64,000 nucleotides of DNA from Adiantum capillus-veneris (GCA_014529385.2 CM043943.1:100461355-100525354); one strand, 5' to 3'. Counted from the stretch's first letter, positions 34,024 through 46,540 are shown. Notes: a model not told the origin generated them from the sequence alone. A program made the numbers and translations.

Positions 34024-37000
34024 CCATGACCTTAAGTTCCATCCTCCTTTGATATCTTAGAGTCTCTATACCATATTAGGAGAGAATATAGTACCAAGCC
34101 ATATACATGCATGTTTACTAGGCTAGCATTTGCAAGTCAGGCTCCAACAAGTTTGCACCTCCTTTGCTCACTTGAAAAAAACTATGTTTGTTTAAGACTA
34201 GCTATTATGAACCATTGTATCAAGCCATTCACATGCAAAGTGGAAGTGGACACCTATGAGTTCCTACAAGTTGAGAGCTAGCATGTACAAGTCAATTTCT
34301 ACCCTTAGTTTAAAGCACACTTGACACTACTTTCTCAACTTATGGAAGAGGCTCGAGCTTAAGTTCTATCCTCCCTTCTATCAAGGAGAGTATATGCTAG
34401 ATTAAAAGAGGCTATAGTAACAAGCCATATCCATGCATCTTTAGTAGGCTAGCATTTGCAAGTGAGACTCCAACTTAAGTTCCAACCTCCTTTGCTTACT
34501 TGAAAAAACCTATGTTGGTTTAGGACAAAGCCATTATCCACCATTGTATCAAGCCATACACAAGCATAGCAGAAGATCACAACTAAGAATGCCTACACAT
34601 TGAGAGCTAGCATGTACAAGTCAGGTTCTACCCTAAGTTTAAATCACTCTTGAAACTAGTTTCCCAACTTATGCAAGAGGCTTGAGATTAAGTTCTATCC
34701 TCCCTTTCTATCTTGGAGACTTTAATATCCATGCATGTTTACTAGGCTAGCATTTGCAAGTGAGGCTCCAACTGAATTTGGAGTCTCCTTTGCTCACTTG
34801 AAAAAATCTATTTTGTTTATGTTTAGCTATTATCCACCATTGTATCAAGCCACACACATGCATAGTGTGTGAAAGTTCAAAACCTATGAATGCCTACAAG
34901 TTGAGAGCTAGCATGTACAAGTCAAGATGTACCCTAAGTTTAAAGCACTCTTGAAACTACTTTCTTAACTTATGCAAGAGGCTCAATATTAAGCTCGATT
35001 CTCCCTTGCTATCTTGGAGACTCTATGCTAGATTAGGAGAGGCTATAATACCAAGTTATATCCATGGATGTTTACTAGGCTAGCATTTTCAAGTGAGGCT
35101 CCAACTTAAGTTGGAGTCTCCTTTGCTCACTTGAAAACATCTATGCTAGTTTAATACTATCCACCATTGTATCAAGAAGTATGCATGTATAGTGTGTGTG
35201 GAAGTGCACAACTATGACTTCCTTCAAGTTGAGTACTAGCATGTACAAGTCATGTTCTACCCTAAATTTAAAGCACTCTTGAAACTAATTTCCAAACTTA
35301 TGCAAGAGGCTGCAAGCTTAAGTTTGATCCTCCCTTGCTATCTTGAAGACTATATGCTAGATAGGAGAGGCTATAGTACCAAGCCATATTCATGCATGTT
35401 TACTAGGCTAGCATTTGCAAGTGAGGCTCCAAATTAATTTTGGGTCTCCTTTGCTCACTTGAAAACATCTATGATGGTTTAGGAGAAGCTATTATCCACC
35501 ATTGTATCAAGTCATAAGCATGCATAGTGTGTGGAAGTTCACAGCTATGAATGCCTACAAGTTGAGAGCTAGCATGCACAAGTCAAATTCTACTCTACAT
35601 TTAAAGCACCCTTGAAACTACTTTCCCAACTTATGCAAGAGGCTCTAGATTAAGTTTGATCCTCTGTTGCTATCTTGGTGACTCTATGCTAGATTAGGAG
35701 AGGCTACAGTACCAAGACATACCCATGAATTTTTACTAGGCTAGCATTTGCAAATGAGGCTCCAAGTCTCCTTAGCTCACTTGAAAACATCTATGCTTGT
35801 TTAGGACAAGCTATTATCCACCATTGTATCAAGCCATTCGTATGCATACTGTGTAGAAGTGCACACCTATGAATGCCTACAAGTTGAGAGCTAGCACGTA
35901 CAAGTCAAGTTCTACCCTAGATTTAAATCACTATTAAAACTACTTTCCCAACTTATGCAAGAGGTTCGAGCTTAAGTTCGATCATCCCTTGCTATCTTGG
36001 AGACTCTATGCAAGATTAGGAGAGGCTATAGTAACAAGCCATATTCATGCATGTTTACTAGGCTAGCATTTTCAAGTAAGTCTCCAACTTAAGTTCGAGT
36101 CTCATTTGCTCACTTGAAAACATTTATGCTGGTTTAAGACAATCTATTATTGACCATTGTATCAAATCATACACACGCATAGTGTGTGGAAGTGCACACC
36201 TATGAATGCCTACAAGTTGAGAGCTAACTTTCACAACTCAAGTTCTACCCTAAAGTTAAAGCTCTCTTGAAACTACTTTCCCAACTTATGCAAGAGTCTC
36301 GAGCTTAGGTTCAATCCTCCCTTCCTATCTTGGAAACTCTATGCTAGATTAGGAGAGTCTATAGTACCAAGACATATACATGCTTGTTTACTAGGCTAGT
36401 ATTTGCAAGTGAGGCTCCAACCTAAGTTTGAGGCTCCTTTGTTCACTTGAAAAAATCTATGCTAGTTTAGGACTAGCTAAGTTCGAGCTTCCTTTTCTCA
36501 CTTGAAAAAAATTATGTTGGTTTATGACTGGCTATTATGAACCATTGTATCAAGCCATAAGCATGCAATGTGGAAGTGTGCACCTATGAATGCCTACAAG
36601 GTGAGAGATAACATGTACAAGTAAATTTCTACCGTAAATTTAAAGCACTCTTGACACTACTTTCTCAACCTATGCAAGAGGCTCAAGCTTAAGTTTGACC
36701 CTCTTGCTATCTTGGAGACTCTATGCTAGATTAGGAGAGGCTATAGTACCAAGTCATATCTATGCATGTTTACTTGGCTAGCATTTGCAAGTGAGGCTCA
36801 AACTTAAGTTTGAGCCTCCTTTGCTCACTTGAAGAAACCTATGGTTGTTTAGGACTAGCTATTATGAACCATTGTATCAAGCTATATGTATGCATAGTAG
36901 AAGTGCACACCTATGAATGCCTTCAAGGTGAGAGCTAGCATGTACTGCAAGTCAAGTTCTACCCTAAATTTAAAGCACTCTTGACACTTATTTCTCTTGA

Positions 37001-37640
37001 AAGAGGCTCGAACTTAAGTTCTAGCCTCCACCAAGCTATATCTAAGCATGTTTACTAGGCTAGCATTTGAAAGTGAGGCTCCACAACCTAAGTTCGAGCC
37101 TCCTTTACTCAATTGAAAACATCTATGTTGGTTTAGGACTAGCTATTATGAACCATTGTATCAAGCTATATGAAGTGCACACCTATAAATGCCTACAAGG
37201 TGATAGCTAGCATGTACAAGTCGAGTTCTACCCTAAATTTAAAGCACTCTTGACACTACTTTCTCTTGCAAGAGGCTCAAACTTAAGTTCGATCCTCCAC
37301 CAAGCCATATCCAAGCATGTTTACTAGTCTAGCATTTGCAAGTGAGGCTCCAACTTAAGTTCGAGCTTCCTTTACTCAATTGAAAAAATCTATGGTGGTT
37401 TAGGACTAGCTATTATGGACCAGTGTATCAAGACAACGCATGCATAGTGGAAGTGAAAATCCATGAATGCATTCAAAGTGAGATCTATCATGTACAAGTC
37501 AAGTTCTACCCTAAATTTTAAGAACTCTTGACACTACTTTCTCAACTTATGCAAGAGGCTCGAGCTTAAGTTTGATCCTTCCTTGCTATCTTAGAGACTC
37601 TATGCTAGATCAGGAGAGGGTATAGTCTGCCTTTGCTCCT
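34024..37640. repeat. Tandem array, right part, about 325-bp units
   Basis: The landmark GGCTAGCATTTGCAAGT recurs at 34,121, 34,447, 34,745, 35,078, 35,405, 35,739, 36,061, 36,394, 36,776, 37,058 and 37,327. Most intervals are 322-334 bp, with shorter ones (269-298) and one of 382 where units have internal indels. Other constant blocks are CCACCATTGTATCAAGCC, GAATGCCTACAAGTTGAGAG and ACTTATGCAAGAGGCTCG. It is the continuation of the array left of gypsy-1. No coding potential is conserved. Confidence 0.88.
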
Positions 37641-40260
37641 AGATCTTGCTAGCACTTGTACATGATTAAGTCTGAGTCTCTTCTACACATGCATGCTTAC
37701 ATATGAGTTTTGTACCAAGCCGTATGCATGCAATATTGCTACACTAAGGCTAAAAGTTGGATTTTAGCATGAAAAAGAAGAACTTTCTGTCCCATGCAAA
37801 ATATCCTAGGTTATGATGAGAAGCCACGGGTCAATAGACGAAGTCAATATCAAAGACAAAACACCACATCAAAACAGCAATGGAGATCTTGATTGCTTAC
37901 CAAGCAAGTGTGCTCCTTGTTTGATTTCACAAAGTTCTTTGGTGATTGTTTTTGGAGCAAAGAATAGCACCTAGCTGAATAATCATAGTGATTAGACAGC
38001 GTGGATAATAATCCAAGCGTACTTAGAGACTATACATTGAGTAGAGCAATCATAGAGGGTGATTAAAACTATTACACATAGATAAGAGATACTAGCACTT
38101 AGAGATTAGGTGATTAGGTAGACTAGTAAAGCAATTAAAGTGATAGAAAATCCATTATAAAGAGATTGAAGAGCTTAAAAAGCAGTTACATGGATTACAC
38201 ATTCTAAGCTAGAGAAAATTGAGAGGACAGAGAGTTCAAAGAACTAATGCATAGGTTAAACCAAAATTTGGTGAGACTAGAATCTTGTCATTATTTTGGA
38301 TGAAAACTTAAGACCCGGCACCTGGGTATGGATACATATTCCACTACACTAACATAAAAATCTTCAAACTCAATTGCAAGTACTACAGTATTAGGGTGAT
38401 TTGGAACATTGATCATTTGGTGCTAGTTTGATGGCCTATTTATCCGGTTGCTCCCCATACCTTTACCGCTGACCAGCTCAAGTTACAAATGAATTCCTAT
38501 AGACACAACATGTGATATTTGGCAAGGTAGGATTGTATTTCTCACCAAAGTATCATATTTCACCCCTTCTACCAAGCCTTACAAGGAAGTTGATCCACTA
38601 GAGCTGGTCTGCAATTAGGTCCTCCTAGCAACTGTGTTGTACTCTTGTTATACATCACCTCTTGATAGATGTTCTCAAGCTCTTGGACCATCCTTTTCTC
38701 AACTTTTGGTCAGGAACTTTTTATGCTCTACGTGTGGTTGTTCGTTTCCTTGGACAAAGGGTTGCTAACCAACCATTACGCTCTTGCCTACATTTGAAAG
38801 GTTTGGTATTATTGATTGAGCACATTAGAGTAGGGAATTGTTAAGCAAGCTCATTGTTCAAAGACTTCTTCAATATGGTGAGCCTTGAAGAAAGATCCTT
38901 CTACATTTGATCCATTCTAGAGGTCCCCCTACTACCAATAGACCCTAGCTCCTAAAGATCCGGTGGATCTAAAGAGATGACACGCATATGCCTTAACGAG
39001 GTTGGGAGTACCTCATTTTATTGAGTATTTTTCATGCTTGGGAGCTATTGCGACCATGACAAACTACATGTCTTGAGGAGCACCGATACCAGTGAATTAT
39101 GTGGAACCCTATGTTGCGTACTGACTAGGGACACATGCATTGTAGCTGACCCTGTGAAGCATGTGTCCCCCTATAAATTGGTCAAAATGAATTTATGGTG
39201 ACTGGAGGAGGAGCATAGGGTTGGACAAAGCAGCATGTAGCAGGAGAGACTAAGACATTTCAAAGGAGATTAGATGGGTGTATGTCTTGCTTGCAATTAG
39301 AGCATGAATGGAGAAAAGTATTTTCCTTTTATTAAGGCTTAGGTTGAGGGAAACGATATGAGAGTAGAGTCCAAGCTCCGATGGTGGCAAGCTGCATATA
39401 AAGAAAATCTAGGTGGTAGTAGCAGCTGCTCAAGCAGAATTTTGAACTTGACCCAACAAATCTAATCAAGATTGGGGACTTTGGGCCTTTGGAGCCTTTG
39501 GAGTGTGAACACTAGAACGATTACAATGGGATCCAAGGGTTGGCTCTGGAATGATCTTTTTGATCCTACAAATGTTTATGGAAGAGCATTGGAGATGCTA
39601 GGGGCTATCAAGAGAGTTTGTGATGGATTTTGGAACATGATTGTGGCTAACCGACAAGCTTGCATGATATCTAGCTTTTTGTGCCAAGTTGCTCACAAAG
39701 GGATTGCAATGGCTCCTTGGCTAGTATAAAGTGGACACTCCATCATAATTGAGCTACAACCATGCCCTATCAAGACATAATAACATTGATTCAAGGAGTT
39801 TGCTCAAGCCCAATAGATTTGGATTTGAAATTTGAGGCTTATGGGTGCCTTTACATCGGTAACTATGAATTTACTTGGGGTGTAACAGCTTGGTCAAAGC
39901 TATCTACTCCCACCTTAGGGTAGAAGTTTGCATCAAGCAGTCAAACTATTAAGATGTCAACAAGTATACGTTTTTGTGTCCTATTGTAGGTTGTAGCAAT
40001 AAATCTTGGAGTCAAAAGAAGGATTTGACATGGGAGCCAATCAACAGTTTTAAGTGCTTTTGCAGTTATCAAGGGCTTTCTAGGAGGAGCTCGGATACAT
40101 ATGCTCCATGAGAATAGTATCGGATACATATGCTCCATGATACATATGTCCCCTTATGAGCAAAGAGACAATGTCTGCTTCTTGTTAGAACAACAATATT
40201 TGCCCCCTTCTCCCATTTTCAACAAGGTTTATGTTCGGAATGTTGGCCTCCTATTTGGGA
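37641..40260. other. Unassigned region
   Basis: Low-complexity but mostly unique-looking AT-rich sequence. A small open frame on the + strand at 39,472-39,729 (85 codons, begins MGTLGLWSLW) has no recognisable domain. I see no terminal repeats, RNA genes or retroelement motifs. Confidence 0.4.
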
Positions 40261-40295
40261 TGTGTGTGTGTGTGTGTGTGTGCACGCGCGCACGC
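40261..40295 (+). repeat. TG/CG dinucleotide microsatellite
   Basis: Eleven TG units are followed by an alternating purine-pyrimidine CACGCGCGCACGC block, a potential Z-DNA former. Confidence 0.9.
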
Positions 40296-40399
40296 ATGGC
40301 ATGTGGGTTCACAAAGGTGCTTCCATTGTGGTTGTTAACAATGTACAATACTAGGCTCTTTAATCTCATTAGCTATTTGCTTAAGAATATGGAACAACA

Positions 40400-40985
40400 T
40401 TCCCAAGTGCAATAACCTAGCACCTTCAAACCAACCTTCCAAGAACGTGTGACAAAGATTGTGCCACAGCTTGTTCATGTCCAGCAACCTAGCATCAAGC
40501 AACCTCTCTGCAATATGTGTGACACAAAGAACGTGCCACAACTTTCTCAAATGAAGAAACCTACTAGCACCATGCAACTTTTCTGCAAGAACTTTTGACA
40601 TAAATATTATGCCACGACTTCCTCAAGTGGAGTAACCTAGCACCACAGTACCTTTTTGCAAGAAATTATGCCACAAATTTCTCAAGTGCAACGACCTACC
40701 GTACAATGCAAGCTATGTATGATTTGGTGACACAAAGAACGTGCTACAACTTCGTCGAATGCAACAACCTAGCATAGTGCAACCTATAACCATGAACTGG
40801 TGACATATAGAACATGTCATAGCATCCTCAAGACTTGCAACAACCTAACACAATGCAGCATCTCTGTAACCACTATTGACACATAGAACGTTCCACAAAT
40901 TCCTTCGCTGGTGCAACAACCTAGCACAATGAAACCTCTCCACAAGAAGTTGGGACACAAACAATTGTCCCAAATTTGTGCATTT
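40400..40985. repeat. Minisatellite, about eight units of 65-80 bp
   Basis: Each unit has GACACAAAGAACGTGCCACA, then CTCAAGTGCAACAACCTAGC and a CAATGCAACCTCTCTGCAAG segment. CCTA landmarks fall near 40,423, 40,485, 40,559, 40,636, 40,694, 40,771, 40,849 and 40,918. Units are diverged and there are no unique spacers, so this is not CRISPR. Confidence 0.8.
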
Positions 40986-40999
40986 TTTTCAAAATTCCT

Positions 41000-41363
41000 A
41001 AATATGTCCTATAATTACAAAGCCAAGAGAGGTGAAATCCCAAAAGTTCAACAAGGGATGGTTTCGACCTTTATCCAAGGGTTTTTGTGTCTAATCAAGC
41101 CATGGTTCTTGTGCACATGTTGATTCCTAGTAGCACAGCTAGTGTCGGCCCCACCAAGACAATACTAGTGGGGAAGCTGTAGTATTTGCCTATACTATAC
41201 ATGATGGAGGTGATGGTTATATTGACTTGCAAATGACTACCATGAGTCCATACCTTGCAATTTCATTTACAAGTGAAACTAGGCTTTGATCTAGGTATAT
41301 TCCAAAATGTATAGCATAAATTTGTCTTATAAGATGCATGGTTATAAAATTGGTGACTTTGAT
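41000..41363 (+). repeat. Direct repeat R1 flanking dispersed repeat copy C
   Basis: This matches 43,901-44,222 (R2) in the same orientation (core GCCAAGAGAGGTGAAAT, CCAAGACAA.ACTAGTGGGG, ATGCATGGTTATAAAATTGG). R1 has about 40 extra bases. Ends are not TG...CA, so it is not a standard LTR. Confidence 0.8.
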
Positions 41364-41374
41364 AGGGTGTAAAG

Positions 41375-43898
41375 ATCAGCCAAAGCATTGCCAAAGCACC
41401 ATATTAGGCATACATCTCAACCACAGTAGTGCCGACACAAGTCCACCAGCATATCCTGCTCTCAATGTACTGCTAGAGATGACATTCCAGACAAGATGCT
41501 CTTTGAGAAATTATTTCTCCATTAAGTACACCATTTTTGGCATGAGTATTGAATTGAGCATATGACATACATATCAATTGGGGTAGTCCAATAACAACTT
41601 CCCACAATTTGTTTGAAGTTGATAGCACCCAGGAAGCAATATCTTCTTTGTGTTTCCTCCTATGGATGCACTTTGTCACCACATCCAACCCCTCTGAACC
41701 TAGACATCCTCCGGTTTGTGCCAACCGGTCTTCAATCTTGTTTTTTCATAATCACTTTAAGCTATTTACCATCAATCTCACGTAATTGGTAAGTACATGC
41801 AAAACAACATAAGGTCTAAACCCTCTCACCAATGGTCTAGCTTAATCATTTGGTAACTGCTCATCATAAATCTTTGAACCACATTTGCCGTATCTCGAAC
41901 TTACTCAATTAAGAAAAACCTTGTATAGTGAAACTGGCCAAACTCAAGTATGCTCCAGTTAATTATTCACACGTCTTAACCACCAAGCTTGATTCAGAGA
42001 ACTTCGTTAAGCTCAAATTTGCTTTAGCCTGTTTGCACACGGAATGGTCATCAAGTCTTTCTATTTAGTAACCGCCCAAATACTTTAATTCTCCAAAGAA
42101 GGAAAATAAAAGCTAGCCATGTAAGCCTCCTGATCATAAAACCAAAACTCTTTCCCACATAGCATAAATCCAGAAAAGAAAAACCTACAACTAAGCAATC
42201 TACTACACGAAATAACAATTGCATTCCCTTGAAACCTCGATCTGCACTTTAATATCCACCAGGGTTCCAAACCATATACATCAACCGACTTAGCCTAGGT
42301 GCACCATGATAGCCTCCTCGATCGAATGGTACCAGCCTGCCATATAAAATATGTATCACATACCCACATAACTGCATACATTCATAGGTAATACGCTTTG
42401 CACTTAGCTCAAATATTGCATCAAAGCGCTAAGCATATCTATCAATGACGTAAATCTCAACAGTGGGAAGATAGAGATGCACAATACCGCACATTTGATC
42501 AATAATCATTTTGCAAAGAAAAACGAAGCACATAATAGCTGAATTTGATAGCATGGATAAGAATCGATGCTCGATTGCCAAGGCGGGCCGTTAACGATAC
42601 TGTTAGTTGGATCAAATGAAAATTAAGGAGTTTAAGCTCCCTTTACAAGAGTTTACCTAAGTTAAATTAGCATAAACTCTATTGAGCGCTCGATAATCAT
42701 GGAGATCTCAATTTCGATAGTGGAGCTCTCCTCCTCTGTTGCAATTGCCAAAGAGAGCTCTCTTCTCTTGCTCTCACCCTTCTTCCACTTCTTTCTCTCT
42801 CATTTCTCTCAAGAAATCTCTCCACTTCCCTTTTTCTCTGTGATTGCAAAAAACAAAACTCCCCAATTTCTGAAATTTTTTCCCTATATGGGTGTGTGAG
42901 CCCCCGGTTATCTTTATCGAACTCCCACTTGCTCCACTTTCTGCATGTGACTGTTCACTTTCTATTTTCGGCCAACTTGGATCCCAAGGCACGCATGAGC
43001 ATTTCCTTTCTCTATTAGAGCACCGACGACTCCATAGGTGCTTCCCAACTTACCACCCTTCAAAAGAAATGTACCCTTTCGAGTGTATGGGAACATCCAT
43101 GGCCACATCACCACTGCCGTATAGCTCTTGCTCGATTTCTACCAGCCGTTGCCAACCGACACAAAACCCCACCATTATCGCCCCGTAGTGCCAAGTGAGC
43201 CAACCTTCTGTCTCGTGAGCCATCACCGGCAACGCGCTGCTACAACGTCGTAGCCATGGCCATGCAGGGAAGCTCTCTCTCCTCCACTTTGATACCCCAA
43301 GTGAACCACGTTCCGGACTCAACTTCCAAATCTAATGCTCCAGCCGCAAGTTCAAGTTGAAAGCCCTCAACCCGGAATTCAATCCGGTGTGGATCCCGAC
43401 ACTTCTGTCGACTTTGCCGAGCCCTCCAATCCTTGCCGTCCAAATTGGAAAAATCCATCTGGCACTTCACCATTGGTAGATGACGCCAACTTTAACTCGC
43501 AATAATTTTGCCGACCCGGCCTCCGATTGACAATCCGAAAAGACCAACGTACTCCTCAAGATGAGCATTTCAATTCTAATCTATAAACTTCCATTCTGAC
43601 CTCTTATAAAACATCCACTTTCAACATAAAAAACATAGTTCTTCGGCCTTTAAAGTTGCATCTAGCATACATTTAGGAAACCTTGTCTATTATCGAGCTT
43701 TGGTCACTGCTCCGTAAACATATAAGCTTCAAATAGCTGATTTTATTTGCATCCCTTTGCTCTTTTTCCCATCATGAAAGCGGAGCGGCACGACAACAAA
43801 AAGCCAAAGGTACCCACAAGAGTGGGCTATTAATGCCCATCCCAACACCTAGGATTATCAACAACCATGTCAAGACAGGGAGAGTTCCCACCAAGGTT
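41375..43898 (-). repeat. Dispersed repeat family, copy C (about 2.5 kb)
   Basis: This is collinear with copy B (16,105-18,641) over its full length, including the gypsy-like purine tract near 41,690 on the - strand and the CT-rich core near 42,700-42,850. It is bounded by direct repeats R1 and R2, which copy B lacks. No intact coding region. Confidence 0.7.
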
Positions 43899-43900
43899 CG

Positions 43901-44222
43901 CAATAACCACAACGCCAAGAGAGGTGAAATCTCAAAAGTTCAACAAGGGATGGTTTTTGTGTCTAATCAAGCCATGGTTCTTGTGCACATGTTGATTCCT
44001 AGTAGCACAGTCAGTGTCGGCCCCACCAAGACAACACTAGTGGGGAAGCCGTAGTATTCGCCTCTACTATGCATGATGGAGGTGATGGTTATATTGACTT
44101 GCAAATGACTACCATGAGTCCATACCTTGCAATTTCATTTACAAGTAGTATAATTTCCAAAATGTATAGCGTAAGTTTGTCTTCTAAGATGCATGGTTAT
44201 AAAATTGGTGACTTCGATAGGA
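43901..44222 (+). repeat. Direct repeat R2 flanking copy C
   Basis: Matches R1 and begins immediately after copy C. Confidence 0.8.
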
Positions 44223-44877
44223 GGCCGACAAAAATTGACAAGAAGAAGATCCCTGACATTAACACATGCCGCCATGGAAATGGTGACTTGCAGGCGATCC
44301 CTCACACAATTACAATGCTACTTATCGTTAAACCCTCCCTCTCACAATTGCGTCGAAAACCAACCACTTAAGCTTTAATACTCATGCCCAGGGCAAGTGC
44401 TGCCGCTACGAGGCACAAACCTAGGGCAGCCGCCCGATCTGACCTGCACAAAAATGATAAAGCTGAAGCTATGCCTGAGGTTTTACGACCTCTTACTTAG
44501 ACCCTCCGCTTGCTGCGCAAAAGCAGGGCCGATGAGCTCAGCTTCTAGGGCACTTTGTCGCAGAGACCCACCACAGGCCGGGTCGGGCTCGACCTCAGCG
44601 CACCGTTACATCACAGCCCACCACACTCTCGATTACAGGGCGCAAAGCCCTTCTTAAACCTCAAGACTCTCGCATAAAGGCCTGGAATGTGGGATCGAGC
44701 CAGTCATCTGAGAAGGAAAATGCCACATTTTAGAAGGTAAAATATTGTGCACATTTCACGTTTTTACATGCAAACATATCTTTTCCCAAGCCGTGCCGCT
44801 TGGTGAAGCCTCGACCCAACTTAAGCGCCTCGTGATTAAACGATGCTCCAAATAAACTTATTGGCAAGTTTTACTAG
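44223..44877. other. Unassigned region with a GC-rich island (44,390-44,640)
   Basis: The 250-bp island is much richer in G+C than its surroundings (GCCGGGTCGGGCTCGACC and similar). It has no tRNA, rRNA or retroelement motif that I recognise. Left of copia-C there may be an LTR: on the - strand GAGGGG followed by TGTTCTAG near 44,881 looks like a tract/LTR border, but no second LTR is in the window to confirm it. Confidence 0.35.
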
Positions 44878-44939
44878 AACACCCCTCAAAGGAGAAGGGA
44901 GGGAGGCAAATGGTTGAAATTGACCCCTCTTTTAGAAGA

Positions 44940-44975
44940 CACTAGTATGTGACCCGCGCGTTGCTGCGGCCAGAA
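44940..44975 (-). other. Helitron-like 3' end
   Basis: On the - strand a GC hairpin (CCGCAGCAACGCGCGG) is followed nine bases later by CTAG then T, the arrangement of Helitron 3' termini. It lies just past the copia-C RNase H. No matching 5' TC end or Rep/helicase gene is identified, so this could be chance. Confidence 0.35.
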
Positions 44976-46074
44976 AATTTTGAAATAAGAGTCGCAAAAT
45001 TGTGGGTTCTCCAAGGGCTTTGCAGAACGTTTCAAGCTTCTCACGAGACAATGCCTTTGTGAAAAGACCTGCAAGGTTGTCCTGTGATGGCACATAAGCC
45101 AAGTTGATCTCTCCTACTCAGAGCCTCTCCCTGACATAGTGGTAATGCACCTTAATGTGCTTTGTGCGAGCATGAAAAATTTCGTTCCTCGCAACATCCA
45201 ATGCGCTCTCACTGTCGATGTAGATAGTGTTGACAGTTTCCTGTCCAACACCCAAATCATCCATAAGGCATCTGAGCCATACACACTCAACCCTAACTGT
45301 GAAGATTGCCATGTACTCATCAACCTCACAACTAGAAGTGGCCACAATAGGTTGCTTCTTGCTCCACCATGATATACATGAACTGCCAAGCATGAAACAA
45401 AAACCACTTGTGGACGCTTGCGTGTCAAAACAACTAGCCCAATCTGAGTCCGAAAAAGCATGTAAGTCTAGTAATGGCAATGATCCCCCCTTGGGATAAA
45501 CAAGCCAAGATATAAAGTGCCACTCAAGTAGCGAAAAATCCTCTTTACAGTCTGCCAATGCTCAGACCCTGGGCTATCCATAAAGTTGTTGACCTGTGAG
45601 ACTGCAAACTGAATATTCGGCCATACATAAATGAGGGCATCCAACAGCAGTTTGGTAAAGAGTGACATCTGCAAAATCATCAGCATCATGAAGACTCAAT
45701 TTTTAACCTGTTTCCATGGGAGTGGCAATAGGTTTGCAATCCTTGAGTCCAAACTTACATAGCAATGTCTCTATGTAGCTTTTCTGACACAAGGAAATAC
45801 CACCATCACACTGCTTAAATTGTATACCCAAGTAATGATGCAACAGCTCCAAATCTTTCATCTTGAAAGTAGAATTCACCTTAAATTCAACAATATGTTT
45901 CTCATTTGGTCCAGTGATCAGCAAATCATCCACATAAAGAACCACAATGAGAAGTACATCACCCTCATGCTTTACATACAATATGCTTTTGATTGGACTG
46001 TTACCAAAGCCTTGTTTGACAAAATGAGTGTCAGCCTTCTCATACCAAGCACGAGGAGATTGCTTCAACCCATA
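44960..46074 (-). pseudogene. Copia-C RT C-terminal part and RNase H
   Basis: RT resumes at YGLKQSPRAW after the MITE, with catalytic LYVDDLLITG near 45,930 and LHHYLGIQF. RNase H follows: DSDWASC, WWSKKQPIVATSS, YIDSESALD and TKHIKVHYHYVRE, ending with a TKALSREKLE block near 45,050. Frame changes occur near 45,690 and 45,560, so it is broken by small indels as well as stops. Confidence 0.85.
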
Positions 46075-46540
46075 CATTAGGAAGAGAATGGGGTTTAGGA
46101 GGGGCTTTTTATTTGGCAGTTTAAGGAAGTCAAACCTTTTATATTAAGAAAGTAATCAAAGGACAACTTTTGAATTCAAACAGGCAAAACGCCTAGTTTA
46201 TTTGAATTCAAAGTTTCCCCCCAAAATGTAATTTAAAATCTAGCAGATAAAACCATATCATATAGTATATCTACGGAAAGAGCGCGACGTGTAGATTGTA
46301 GAATTATGATCTCCTCTCAAATCAGAGATCATATGTGGGAGTTATAAAAGGCCAAAAATCATAAACCTCTCCACCTTATTTTTGGGAGAAAAAGCACATC
46401 CTTTGACCACTCTTACACATCTCCTACACACCCACCATTCTTGCACACATGGTGTATACCTATTTCTCAATATGTTAATCACCTCCATAAGCTCATGGAA
46501 AATAAAGAGGCCCTCCTTCACCCCATCCTCTTCCTAATGA
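46075..46540. mobile_element. MITE-like element inside copia-C RT
   Basis: This 466-bp insertion has imperfect terminal inverted repeats of about 40 bp: CATTAGGAAGAGAATGGGGT on the left and the complement of CATTAGGAAGAGGATGGGGT on the right. It splits the conserved [13 protein letters not shown] segment of RT, so the host reading frame proves an insertion. Internally TTGAATTCAAA occurs twice around GCCTAG, forming a hairpin. No transposase is present. The target duplication is unclear, so I do not assign a superfamily. Confidence 0.75.

Noticed and set aside
39472-39729. 85-codon ORF as a host gene
   Set aside because: No domain, no recognisable splice structure, and a length expected by chance in this much DNA; listed only inside the unassigned region.
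40400-40985. CRISPR-like array
   Set aside because: Units are diverged and contiguous with no unique spacers, no cas genes, and the DNA is plant nuclear.
14697-43188. Recurring short ORFs beginning with MELSILIVELSSS-like peptides
   Set aside because: They fall in CT-rich cores of a dispersed DNA repeat, with different lengths and frames after the core; the DNA is repeated, not a protein selected.
16105-43898. Copies B and C as the LTR pair of one giant retrotransposon
   Set aside because: The edges lack TG...CA and target duplications, copy C is bounded by extra direct repeats that B lacks, and the interval contains a satellite array rather than an internal region.
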